The translations under genes and the position numbers were made by a program. From Astrothelium macrocarpum (lineage: Eukaryota > Ascomycota > Dothideomycetes > Trypetheliales > Trypetheliaceae), in assembly GCA_021030915.1 (NCBI GenBank), contig JAGEMR010000131.1, positions 17,879-81,878 on the forward strand: DNA of 64,000 nucleotides, in the 5' to 3' direction. The notes below the pieces were generated by a model. The model made no database searches, had not been told where the DNA came from, and worked only from the letters and a program-made list of their open reading frames with translations. The stretch's first letter is position 1. Each line of letters opens with the position of its first letter. Below, in pieces: positions 34,692 through 45,098 of this stretch.

Positions 34692-36509
34692 GTTCGCTCG
34701 CAAAGCAGTCATCTTCAAATCACGCTGAATTGGACTTCGATGTTGGTCGAGTAGTGCTTGACAAGAGGCTGCTAAAAGATTCACTGGCGATGAGTGTGGA
34801 AAGTTTTGTTGCTTGTAGGCTTAGATTCAGCGTATGGATTAGCTGACAACCGTGGAATCAATACAGTAATCGTGAAAAAGGTCGTCACATCACAGTTTGT
34901 TGGGCGTTAGCTTATTGCCAGTCTCTCCGGAAATTCACCAAGTATATCCAAATTGGGACCAAAACTTCAATGACACGCGGCGTTATAGGAAAAAGATTAT
35001 TTTGACTCGCTCTGCTGGCCGCAATGCAGACTGCGCTAGTGTCATATCTTTTGTCGACACGAGAAAGAGCTAGCAATCGCAGGGAACAGTAATTGTCTCG
35101 GTCCAAGCAAGCAGACGTCGCAATCATGTCTGATCAAAGAAAACAAGTCTCCAAGTGGATCCGAACGTTGCGCCCATAAAATAAACCAAGTCTACCTGAT
35201 ACACTACGTTCATTGGTGATGCCCTCACTCCTTGGCTGCAATTTCATAGACCGAATGAACATTCCATAAGATCCAGATTTTTCTGGTATCTGTCATTTAG
35301 ATTTTTTCTGCCAAGAAATCCCGAGGTTTTCTCAAGCTGGCGAGTAGTCCATTTAACACCTTGTTCGATTCGATTACGCTGGAAATTCTTCGAAACGAAA
35401 GCATTCTTTTCCAATTGTCTCAAGTTATGGACATAGCGACAATGGCCCTCAAAGTAATATACATTTGTCTCGAGCGTATTGTAACCAATTTTGTCAAAGA
35501 AGGGATTACGTCTTCGGACCTATCTAACTCAAAGATGCCCGAATGCATGATATCAATGACGATGACATGTCGTTTTTTCCTTCGATTGGAGCAACGAGAG
35601 TTAAGCTGCGTTGCTACTAGATAGTCCTTAAATCTTTTGGTAACTACCCAGCACAGCTGGTAGGTCAAAGTCACACTCCGCCACCAGCAGAGCAGTCGAA
35701 TGATAAATTATGCACCTTCGGCACGCGTGAGAAAACGGCACAAGTAGGTCAAGAACGAGGTCAAGTGATGTTAGGCGAGGCCAAGAACACCTTTCTGAAG
35801 GATACTCATATTTATTAAGATCAAATTCCAGCACACATACAGCTCTTTAACAACCAGGAGCATGTTAAGACATGCACAATGAACAGCATTTTTGCCAGTG
35901 AAGACCACGTCCGTGTGATGGCGGTCTACCTGTGCGGACTGACCCAATAAGACACCAAACCGAACAACTCGACGGAAATTCGAAGTTAATGTAGGGGAGG
36001 GGGGAAAGCTATGGAGACCGCTCACAGATATAGTTGGCAAAATATGAAGCTGGCTAATTAAGAAGCAAACCAAAGTATAGATTCATTATCATGACTATAT
36101 AAAGAGGTGCAGGGGTAGATTCGTTTGGGTTGACTCTACCTACCATCCTCTGGCTTCTGTCTTGGTTTGATACCACGATTTCTAATGAATGCCAACGCAC
36201 TTATTGTCCCTCGTTGCTACTTCCGACACACACTTGCAGTTGCATGTTGTGAAGAAATCATTCGGGTATCTACCATGTGGTCTGTTCTGCGACTTGTTTT
36301 GATAAAGCTTTTGGCCGTTCATGGCCCTGATTCGCTGCCCGCTGCTTCCTGTCCCCTATCATATACTAGTCAACGTTGTCCCTGCTTTGCGAGTCTGCGG
36401 AATTGCATATCAAAGATGTTCTGTGACCGTAAGCTTATGGGATGGATTGACCAAGTATGGGAGTTAAGTACCTGAGATAGAAGTAGGGACTTAGCGCTCT
36501 ATTGGTGGC
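34692..36509. other. Gene-poor 1.8-kb stretch
   Basis: Between msh5 (+) and the FHA gene (-), which converge. Only short unrelated open frames occur (longest about 100 codons at 36,167-36,475 on the plus strand), none with a recognisable domain. No repeat, RNA gene or transposon end is evident. Confidence 0.4.
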
Positions 36510-37217
36510 CTAGTGGTAGTGAAGCACGACCCAGAGCATGACAGAAATAGAAAGGATTGCCCCAATAAATCTCCAAACGTCTCCTGACTTCAAAATATTG
36601 CCCACAATCGTCCAGAAGGGTTTCAGGGTAACGACCCATGTCTCTACTGAGATTTCTTCGACTTTCCATTCACAGTATCCGCAGGTTGTCTCTGTATCGA
36701 ACCCAATACGTACAACATCATTAGTCTTTAACGCGTACGGATGCTCAATTGAGTTTCGACTACCGTTTACAAAAATGGCAGTTAATGGCAGTCTTTTTCC
36801 CTTCGCCGCTTCGCATTGATCATAATCGTGATTTCTTTCGATCATCACTTGATCATCATGCCAAATCAATTTTCCGTGGATATTCGAGACGCCCTTTCCT
36901 GGAATTCTCCAGACATCTGGAGAAGAGACATTGAAATATTGAGAGTCGCCTCCTGGGGGGCTTGGGGCATCTGCTACATTCCCGTCTGAGTTCACAATCA
37001 ATTCGCTGCGATATCTCTCGATCCAAATGACTTTGTCGGGCTGGATCAGAAAGGAATGGTTTTCGACCTGTCCACTTGTGGCTTTCAGACGGATGAATAT
37101 GAGAGCTATACTCAGATGAGACCAAGATATTGTAGTTCAATATTGAAACTCACTAGGCCGTGCGTTGTGTACCATGTTGAAAATGCCAGGCATTGGTCCA
37201 GTCCATTGATATGCCAT
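36510..37217 (-). CDS. Tail-anchored FHA-domain protein
   Basis: Two exons, 37217-37154 and 37105-36510, joined across a 48-nt intron, give 219 residues. Residues about 20-170 read as a forkhead-associated domain: LIFIRLKATSG and HSFLIQPDKVIWIERY for the first strands, VSNIHGKLIWHDD for the Ser/His phosphopeptide motif, and IFVNGSR then ALKTNDVVRIGF for the last strands. The Gly of the usual IGR is replaced (IERY), but the Arg is close by. The last 18 residues (FIGAILSISVMLWVVLHYH region) form one membrane span at the very C-terminus, so the FHA domain should face the cytosol from a tail-anchored protein. The match is from pattern only. Confidence 0.65.
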
Positions 37218-37550
37218 TTTAGAGGGGATTGAAAGAATTTGTTGGAGTTGAACGAGCTTGCAGAGCAAGGCTGGAGTGTACGGAAGCCAAAGATCAACAA
37301 GGTGCCAAGGGTCGTGAGGAACGTAGAAGAGCTGCGTAGGAGAGGACTGAGTCGGAGTGGGCTAAATAATCTAAATTAACAGATGACTCATAACTTTGCT
37401 CAGGAACGTCACCTGAAGTCACAGACAAGCCATCTACTGGTGATGTAATAGGTTTCATCTGCGTGCTTCCAGTTTCTGAGCAATCGTGGCTCAGGCGCAT
37501 TTACATATGTCATATCCAGAGCTAAAGCAACGATATCCATCATCGGTGAA
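37218..37550. other. Upstream region of the FHA gene
   Basis: 333 bases between the FHA gene start and the 3' end of the patatin remnant. A minus-strand open frame at 37,294-37,500 could be an upstream ORF in the FHA leader. Nothing else is recognised. Confidence 0.35.
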
Positions 37551-38099
37551 TTAAAGCCTTAAAACTCTTGGAGGCAATTGCCATTTGCAACCCTTGTCGG
37601 CAAAAGGATCGCGTAGAGGATCATCTTCATGACCATTTCCAAGTTTTCGACTAATCATTTGCCTCAATTCCACCTCATAGTTATGAGCACTATATTTGAA
37701 GAATTTTGCATTCCAAATCGGCTCGAAAATCTTTTGCAAAGATCACGGTAGACTTCCAAACATTCTTCGATGGACGTGCGCAAATGAACGAGCATGAGAG
37801 CAATCAGTCTACATGTGATGCGCTTGTCAGTCTCAAGAACAATCGATAATGGATGGTGAACTTGCCCCCCAGTACTTGTTCCAACGACAAGATCGAAGTA
37901 TTCGCACGGTAGCAGAGGTCTTTTCGCGTCCTTTTCTCTGGCGCAATTGAGATCGCTCATGAAATAGTTGAGCACAACAAGCATAGCGATTCCTCGAATG
38001 CCTCCACCATCTTAATGGCCTGTTAGCTAGTAACACAAACGAGTACAGAGATCGTGCTTCACCCAGAATAAGTGCTTTCTTCCTATCTTGAGAGGTCAT
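37551..38099 (-). pseudogene. Patatin-like phospholipase remnant, frameshifted and truncated
   Basis: Exons 38099-38063, 38010-37866 and from 37808 downward give the N-terminal half of a patatin domain. The first splice creates DGGGIRG, the oxyanion-hole motif; the next gives VGTSTGG, the GxSxG nucleophile elbow, followed by LIALMLVHLRTSIEEC. Intron 2 starts with GC (GCAAGT). After the segment EVYRDLC the frame breaks: the conserved continuation (KIFEPIWNAKFFKYSA, VELRQMISRKLG) is found only in another frame from about 37,742, a shift equal to one missing base. It then runs into a stop at 37,551 before the catalytic DG(G/A) part of the domain. So it lacks the second catalytic residue and should be inactive, unless the frameshift is an assembly error. 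Confidence 0.75.
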
Positions 38100-38645
38100 G
38101 TACGTCTATGAACGCAGTGTTGGTCTATGTCTGTCTGCGAACTGGGATTTTTGGCCTCTGAGCAACCCTAAGCCAAAAACATTGAGTACAAAATACCTCT
38201 CAATCACAATTATGAATTTCTTCAGTAGCAGCTTTCAGCGTGACGAGTTAGTAGGTTCACACACCATTTTTCTTGGCACCGCGCCACGACCTAAACAATT
38301 TGAGCTTTCTCGCTTGCCCTGGCCCCCTTGATGTCGATCGTCGATATCCTCCTGGCTTGCAAGATACGCGAAAGCCTGCACCTTATTTCTCTCCATATGC
38401 CCCGATCTTAGCTCGATTAATTTTGTAGAAAGAGTTGGAAATACTAACCTTTCGCTCATATTCTATCAGTTTTCCTCCCTTTGTGTATCGTCGCATTCGT
38501 TCTCTGTTGCTCAACAGCAAGGATCTTCCCTTTTCCGTACTTTCCAATTCCTGCTAGCGCCGATTACATGAATTCGAACCACCCGTTTGTGCAGTCTCAG
38601 CCTTCCGATCAAATGATTACTCCCTCGTTCTAAGTCTCCGGTTCC
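38100..38645. other. Intergenic region upstream of the patatin remnant
   Basis: About 546 bases with no supported gene on either strand. It is the former promoter side of the patatin remnant and the region before the ORF at 38,646. Confidence 0.35.
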
Positions 38646-39257
38646 ATGGTTCTAGGGTATCATCGGAAGGCCGTCAAAGGCGAAAAGGAGTCGGTAGCCA
38701 CTGGTTCTGATAATGCCGTTGCGGAGGCAACAACAATACTCCAAAGGATAGCCACGAATGAGACAAGGGGAATGAAAGAAGGCATAGCAAGTGGACAAGG
38801 CGTTCAAGTAGTCAATGAGCAGCTATGCGCAGATAGCATAGCATCACTGCATGACAACTCAATGGTGGAGACTATTACAATAGACGAAAGCGCGGTTAAG
38901 AAAGATGTACAGACTTTAATTCGGCATGGCAAAGAAAAGAAGGTGGCAGACAGAGCCAATTATCAGAGTACGGACACGTGCCATTCTAGCAAAGCAACAT
39001 TCTGGCCGTATTGGAGATATCAGTTGTCGTCTCCTTCCCTATTCCGCCACCAAAAGTTGGAAAAGGCTGTTGAAAGTGATGAACATACAATCGAAGATCG
39101 AAAAATACGTATAGATAGCCTTGACTTTATCACTAACATCGGTACTGATGCTCTGATTTCCGAGGCCGTGCAACAAACCCATGAAATCAGCTTGCTCGGG
39201 GGCCCAACAAGTTTGGCGTCCGCAGTCGACCTTCTCATGAGTCAGTCAGAACAGTAA
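38646..39257 (+). CDS. Unrecognised ORF, 203 residues
   Basis: An uninterrupted ATG-initiated frame of 203 codons. I recognise no domain. The product is hydrophilic, rich in Ser, Thr, Glu and Lys, without signal peptide or membrane span. Its stop codon overlaps the ATG of the next frame (TAATG at 39,255-39,259). In a eukaryote that overlap has no known coupling meaning; it could equally be one ancient gene with a frame break. It sits in the gene-poor island next to a broken patatin gene, so decay is plausible. Confidence 0.3.
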   Translation: MVLGYHRKAVKGEKESVATGSDNAVAEATTILQRIATNETRGMKEGIASGQGVQVVNEQLCADSIASLHDNSMVETITIDESAVKKDVQTLIRHGKEKKVADRANYQSTDTCHSSKATFWPYWRYQLSSPSLFRHQKLEKAVESDEHTIEDRKIRIDSLDFITNIGTDALISEAVQQTHEISLLGGPTSLASAVDLLMSQSEQ

Positions 39258-39649
39258 TGACGATTCAAACTGTTGAATCTGATGGAGATACTTCATTCAA
39301 TGAAGGAAAGGGAAAGGTTAAAAAGCTCCAGAAGAAAGAGAAGCAACCGCCGGATGTTGGTCAAGACAAAGCCAAAAGACTCCATAAGGAGAGACAGCTG
39401 CAATTGGTTGAGAAAGATAACCGTGAATCGTCTAAGGCTCCTGAGCCTAAGACTAAGAAGCCTGACATTGTTCAAGGTGACACTGCAGAAAGTCGTCTCC
39501 AACCTCCCAGAACTCTCACCAGGGAGAATCCTAGCCGCGAGCTCAGCAAAAGCCTTGCGCAGAAGCACAGCCAAGCCCGTGGTGTCTGTGCTCTGAAGGG
39601 GCTCATGTTTGGTCTAGTGATCAAGCCATCGGTGCTCGTGCGCCGATGA
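39257..39649 (+). CDS. Unrecognised Lys/Glu-rich ORF, 130 residues
   Basis: A frame of 130 codons that starts within the stop of the previous ORF. The product is very rich in Lys, Glu and Gln (KVKKLQKKEKQPPDV) with no recognisable domain. A further open frame with similar composition follows at 39,678-39,956. The three together may be the remains of one gene with two frame breaks, or chance. Confidence 0.25.
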   Translation: MTIQTVESDGDTSFNEGKGKVKKLQKKEKQPPDVGQDKAKRLHKERQLQLVEKDNRESSKAPEPKTKKPDIVQGDTAESRLQPPRTLTRENPSRELSKSLAQKHSQARGVCALKGLMFGLVIKPSVLVRR

Positions 39650-40490
39650 AATAATTGTTGGGGCGCGAATTTCCGCGGTGCTAGAAGTCCTAGTTAAAGG
39701 CCAAGCCGGCACAAATTCCGCTCAGCCATCTTCTTACGCACGAGAGCATTTCCATCAGCCTCACCAAGGGAGGCCTGTTTATGTTAGTGTCTCCGACTTC
39801 AATGCATCATTCTCGTCTTTTCGAATAATGCCAACACTATCGGCATCATCAAGAACGGAATTCTCTACATTGCGCTTCCGTCCAAAGGAAAACCTGAAAC
39901 TGCGTGCAAGCTTAAAAAATATCAGAACCAATGCATCACCATTCTATCATGAGTAGTTAAGCAGACATCTCTCTAAAAATGGTTTGTTGCCGACATTTGT
40001 TGGAAGGCGACACTTACTGAGTATGTATTACCAATTCAATGCATGCATTTTCCAATCCAGTGAATGTTATTACGCCTGATCGTAAAGGTAGTGTAAACAA
40101 TACGATTACGCTGTCACCTTTTCCTCTATTCGCCTAACCAGTCTCCCATGGAAACTCCGCTTCAGCCTCGGCATTCACTTTTCGGCCGTTGTGCGTCATT
40201 TCGATTACTATCTCAAGGAAAGCAGTGGGCGAAATTCTTCACCTGCTTTAGCTCCGGGCTTGTCCGGCCGAAACAACTGCAGCTCGGTCTGCAGGGTCTG
40301 GCCTCGTGGGCGTCGGCGCCGATGGAAACCGATAACGCGATCCCTTCACAGATATATTTAATGTTGGTAGAAAACTTTTGAGCAATATATTTCTGCATTT
40401 TCTACCCTTGTATTCTTACTTCTCCAGCATCTTACCGCATTCTTCCTTGCCCTTTTTCTTTACAAAAAAAACCCCTGAGACCAGTTTACT
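39650..40490. promoter_or_regulatory. Upstream region of the MFS transporter, CGG-rich block and TATA
   Basis: The last 350 bases before the MFS start hold a dense set of CGG/CCG triplets (40,169-40,335), including CGGCCG at 40,183-40,188, CCGGCCG at 40,264-40,270 and the palindrome TCGGCGCCGA around 40,313-40,322. A TATA-like TATATTTA lies at 40,353-40,360. CGG half-sites are what Zn2Cys6 regulators bind, so this looks like a regulated promoter. The first part of the stretch holds only a weak open frame. Confidence 0.5.
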
Positions 40491-42585
40491 ATGGAAAACG
40501 TTGATCGAGACGTGGAAAAATGGGAAAGGGATGCCGAACCAGAACGATTCCCATCCCACCCACTGGAAGCTGTCGAGTCGCCAGTTATGGACGAAACTAA
40601 GAAATACAAGTCTGATCGACAAGAGACACTTGCTCGAACAGTTTCAGGTGTACCTTCATTATCAAGCTCAGACGACTCCTCACACGAACCAACAATAACG
40701 CATGTACCCATTCACACCATCCCGACCCAGCAGGAAGGTAATATCGACCTCGAACGTAATCACACAGCGTTGTCACGGATACATACCGCGAGAAGCCAGC
40801 ATAGTGCAACTGTGGGTGCTGGGCCAAGCGCACTCGCAGCGAGAAGGACAAGGTCGAGTAAGAGTAAGCCTTTGCCGGAGTTTGGGGGAGGCAAACCATA
40901 CCCACCTCCTCTACCAGACAAGGAAGAATATGTGGTCGAATTCGACGGGCCCAATGACCCTCTGCATGCGCAGAACTGGCCTTTAAGGAAAAAGTAAGCC
41001 CCAGTCCCTACTAATAAGCAGTAGAGGATCAGTCGGTGGCTAACAGAATACAGACTTGTAATCGCCGCAGTTTTGGGCTTTGTAACTCTGACAGCGGCAT
41101 TCGGGAGCAGTATCTTCTCGGCTGCAACCAAGGTCGTTTCCTCCCGCTTTGGTGTTTCGACTGAAGTTGGTACGCTGGGACTATCATTGTATGTCCTCGG
41201 GTTCGCGACAGGCCCAATTGTCTGGGCACCATTCTCGGAGTTATACGGCCGTCGGCTTCCTCTAATCGTATCATCATTCGGGTTTTCGATATTCTCCATT
41301 GCGGTCGCGGTTGCGAAAGATTTACAAACAATTTTAATCTGCCGTTTCTTCGGAGGCTTTATGGGCGCTTCTCCCTTGACGGTCGTGGCTGCTGTATTTG
41401 CTGATATGTTCAACAATCGGACGAGAGGAGTGGCTATTACCGTGTTCTCTGTGTGTGTCTTTTCGGGTCCGCTATTAGCTCCATTCATCGGAGGTTTTAT
41501 AACAATGAGCCACTTGGGTTGGCGATGGACTGAATGTAAGTTTCGATGAGATATCGGACAATCCTCGGTTGCTGACTAGTACTAGATATTGTTGCCATCA
41601 TGGGTTTTCTTGGTTTTGGCTTGACAGTGTTTTTCCTGGAGGAAACATATCCACCGGTGATTTTGGTTCAAAAAGCTTCGAATCTTCGCCGTCGAACGCG
41701 TAATTGGGGTATTCACGCCCGTCAGGAAGAGATTGAGATTGACCTTCGGGAGCTTCTAGAGAAGAACTTGTCTCGACCGCTCCGTATGTTAGTCACCGAA
41801 CCGATTGTGCTTGCCCTTAGTCTTTACATGGCGTTCATCTACGGTCTTCTTTATCTGTTCCTGACTTTCTACCCAATTGTTTTCCAGCGTGTTCATGGAA
41901 TGAATGAAGGTGTTGGAGGACTGCCTTATTTTGGCATGATTACCGGCGAACTATTAGCTGGCATTGCGATTTTGCTTGACCAACCCAGTTACAATCGAAA
42001 GCTTCTGAAGAACGGAGGTATGCCTATTCCGGAATGGAGGTTGCCTATTGTCATTGCGGGTGGTATTTCAGTAAGCAGAACTCTTACAATTTACCTTGTT
42101 CGATGATTCACTGACCATAGCCAATAGTTCAGTCTTGGTCTCTTTTGGTTCGGTTGGACGGGATTCACGAAAGACATCCATTGGATTGTACCCACTCTTA
42201 GCGGACTTATGACCGGATTTGGTATAATGAGCATCTTTCTTCAATGCCTCAACTATCTGGTCGATGCCTATTTGATGTTGTGAGTAACCTCATGATTGCG
42301 TTCAAGATCCATATTAATTATCACAGTGCGGCTTCCGCCATTGCAGCCAACACATTTCTTCGATCTCTATGCGGTAGCGGGTTTCCGCTTTTTGCAACCT
42401 ACATGATCGACGGCATGGGAATTCAATGGGCTGGAACGCTTCTTGGTTGTGTTGCTGCTGTCATGGTGCCACTACCAATCTGGTTTTACCTGAGGGGCGC
42501 TAAGATTAGAGAAAAGAGCGCCTTTGCGCCAACTTTCCCAAAAGCCGCCGAGGCTGTGCATGACGAAAAAGCTGTTGAAGTATGA
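40491..42585 (+). CDS. MFS transporter, DHA1 polyamine/drug-type
   Basis: Five exons, 40491-40993, 41054-41535, 41586-42070, 42128-42279 and 42327-42585, give 626 residues. A hydrophilic N-terminal tail of about 165 residues is followed by twelve predicted membrane spans. The family A motif between spans 2 and 3 reads SELYGRRLPLIVS, and the central loop carries RTRNWGIHARQEEIEIDL. The motif GPLLAPFIGGFI fits motif C of drug-proton antiporters. Overall it fits fungal DHA1 exporters (TPO/FLR1-like) acting at the plasma membrane; the substrate is not predictable. Introns are 47-60 nt. The CGG-rich promoter suggests control by a zinc-cluster regulator. Confidence 0.9.
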
Positions 42586-42863
42586 TACCATTTATGTGTT
42601 ACGAGTAGTTAATGAAGTAATCTTAATACTAATTAACGTTTGTGCGGCAATGGTTGTCTTTGTAGGAGCTTCTGAGGGGAATGTTAAAGGTATTTGAGCA
42701 TAATACTTGCTTTTAATTTCGAAGAGATGCAGGTGATGTCTTCGTGACTGTCGGTGGGAGATAGTACCGCCGTACCGCGAGTCTCGGAAAATAGTTGAAC
42801 CGATCAAATGAGAAAAGTTCACATAGACATGAGCGCTATACCCTTGCAATCAATTCTATAGCC

Positions 42864-45098
42864 ATGGCATTCTCCAGGAAGCGACGAAGACTATCGGAAG
42901 ATGGAGAGAGCGCGCATATCGTAGAACATCCAAATGGACACGAGGACGGCAAAGATCGTTCAACAAACCTCGATCAAAGACAACGTCGAACCATTTTCGT
43001 GAGGTCGTTACCTGCGAGTACTACAACAGAATCACTGCTCAACCACTTCTCGGAATCACTACCTGTCAAGCATGCTACCGCTGTTATTGATCCTGCTACG
43101 AAGCTTTGTAAAGGTTTTGGATTTGTCACATTTGCCGATCCAGAGGATGCGGGACGAGCGATCCAAGAGTTCAACAATACAGAATTTGAAGGAAAACGGC
43201 TAAAGATTGAGATTGCAGAACCGAGAAAGAGAGATGAGGAGCTTGGCTCAACCAGACAGGATGGACATGGCATTGTTAGAAAGCTTTCAAACGCAAAAGG
43301 TCACAAACATGATTCTGCTGCGAAGTCTCCGAGACTAATCATCAGGAATTTACCTTGGAGCATAAAAGAGCCCGATCAACTGACCAAATGGTTTCTATCC
43401 TACGGAAAAGTCAAAAGCACAATATTACCAAAGAAGAAGAATGGGATAATGTCTGGCTTTGGGTTTGTCCTTTTACGAGGACGTAAAAATGCCGAAAAGG
43501 CAATTGCGGGTCTCAATGGCAAAGAGGTTGATGGACGTACGATTGCTGTCGATTGGGCTGTTGATAAGGACACGTGGGAGCACCAAAAGGAAACGTTACA
43601 AGATGAAAGTGAGTTGAGGAACGGCGACACAGCCGACAAAGATATATCCGAAGCCGCCGATGAAGAGTATAGCCAGGATCATCATGACGACCAAGACTCG
43701 CCACAGAACGGCGATCGACTTGATGACCATATTCTCAAAGATGGTAGCGATGAAGATGCTGGATCTGTTGTGAACAGTGTCACCCCCAATAAACACCAGC
43801 CGGACAACACATCAACGCTGTTCATACGGAATTTACCGTTCAGTTGCACAGATGAAGACCTCCACGATCACTTCTCACAGTTTGGGCGTGTACGCTATGC
43901 CAGAATCGTGCTTGACTCTCTAACCGAGCGTTCACGTGGAACAGGTTTTGTTTCATTTGTCAACAAGTCTGATGCCGTTGCATGCTTGAAGAATGCACCT
44001 CAACGTTCGGAACAGTATACCAATAACCACACGCTTGCGGAGGCACAATCTAATCAATCTGTACTACAAAATGATTTTAATGACGTTTCTGGTAATTACA
44101 CGATCGATGGTCGCGTTCTCCACGTATCGCGTGCGGTCGAAAAATCAGAAGCTGAACGTCTCGCGCTAGAAACCGACGCTTCTCGTCACCAGCATCCGGA
44201 TAAACGGCATCTCTACCTCTTATCGGAAGGAACAATCTCTTCGAAATCTCTCCTCTACAAGCGACTTGCCCCTTCTGAGGTAAAGCTGCGTGAGGCAAGC
44301 GCAAGACAGCGACAGAAACTAATTGAGAGTAACCCAGCCCTACACATAAGTCTCACTCGCTTGTCGGTAAGGAATGTACCTCGTTCCGTCACGTCAAAGG
44401 ACTTGAAGGCATTTGCGAGGGAAGCTGTCGTTGGCTTTGCGACAGATGTGAAAAATGGAGCGAGACAACCACTCTCAAAAGAAGAACTTGAGCGTGGGGG
44501 TGAAGAGATGCGCGAAGCCGAGCGCTCCCGCAAAAAGAAAGGCAAGGGTCTTGTCAAACAGGCCAAGATTGTTTTCGAAGGACGGGAAGGCACAAAAATC
44601 AGCGAGTCGAGCGGTGCAGGAAGAAGTCGTGGCTATGGATTCATCGAGTACTACACACACCGCTCAGCCCTAATGGGGTTGAGATGGCTTAACGGTCACT
44701 CTATTGCGTATCAAGTCAATGAAGGTCAAGGCAAAAAGATGACTCAAGAAGATGTGCAGGATCGGAAGAGACGTCTCATCGTCGAATTTGCAATTGAAAA
44801 CATCCAAGTCGTTGGTCGAAGGAAAGATCGAGAAGTCAAAGCAAGAGAAAGAGCTAAGGTTCCCGGCCGGACCCAAGAGTCTGTAATTGGAGATACAGTG
44901 GTGGAGGGTTCTGCGAAGGTGGTGGGTAACAAAATGGACTTTCTGCCCAAGAAAAGAAAGAGAGGTCACACGGGACAAATAAAAGCTGTTCCGCAAGAAG
45001 CCCAGACCGAATCTCAGAGCAGGCAAGCCCATCGGCAAATCATTATTGCGCGTAAGCGTCTGGCGCGAAAGCAGCGAAAAGGAACCGGAAAAGCATGA
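42864..45098 (+). CDS. nop4: Nop4/RBM28-like nucleolar RNA-binding protein
   Basis: A single exon of 744 residues from ATG 42864. It has four RRM domains: about 41-120 (RNP2 IFVRSLP, RNP1 KGFGFVTF), 156-235 (LIIRNLPW, SGFGFVLL), 317-425 (LFIRNLPF, RGTGFVSF) and 498-640 (LSVRNVPR, RGYGFIEY). RRM4 has a long Lys/Arg-rich insertion. The N-terminus (SRKRRR) and C-terminus are basic, fitting nucleolar targeting. Nop4 is needed for 27S pre-rRNA processing and 60S subunit assembly. No intron is needed. It begins 278 bases after the MFS gene. Confidence 0.92.
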   Translation: MAFSRKRRRLSEDGESAHIVEHPNGHEDGKDRSTNLDQRQRRTIFVRSLPASTTTESLLNHFSESLPVKHATAVIDPATKLCKGFGFVTFADPEDAGRAIQEFNNTEFEGKRLKIEIAEPRKRDEELGSTRQDGHGIVRKLSNAKGHKHDSAAKSPRLIIRNLPWSIKEPDQLTKWFLSYGKVKSTILPKKKNGIMSGFGFVLLRGRKNAEKAIAGLNGKEVDGRTIAVDWAVDKDTWEHQKETLQDESELRNGDTADKDISEAADEEYSQDHHDDQDSPQNGDRLDDHILKDGSDEDAGSVVNSVTPNKHQPDNTSTLFIRNLPFSCTDEDLHDHFSQFGRVRYARIVLDSLTERSRGTGFVSFVNKSDAVACLKNAPQRSEQYTNNHTLAEAQSNQSVLQNDFNDVSGNYTIDGRVLHVSRAVEKSEAERLALETDASRHQHPDKRHLYLLSEGTISSKSLLYKRLAPSEVKLREASARQRQKLIESNPALHISLTRLSVRNVPRSVTSKDLKAFAREAVVGFATDVKNGARQPLSKEELERGGEEMREAERSRKKKGKGLVKQAKIVFEGREGTKISESSGAGRSRGYGFIEYYTHRSALMGLRWLNGHSIAYQVNEGQGKKMTQEDVQDRKRRLIVEFAIENIQVVGRRKDREVKARERAKVPGRTQESVIGDTVVEGSAKVVGNKMDFLPKKRKRGHTGQIKAVPQEAQTESQSRQAHRQIIIARKRLARKQRKGTGKA

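Noticed and set aside
38560..38590. tRNA-like T-loop (GGTTCGAAT on the minus strand)
   Set aside because: No matching acceptor stem, D arm or anticodon arm can be formed around it.
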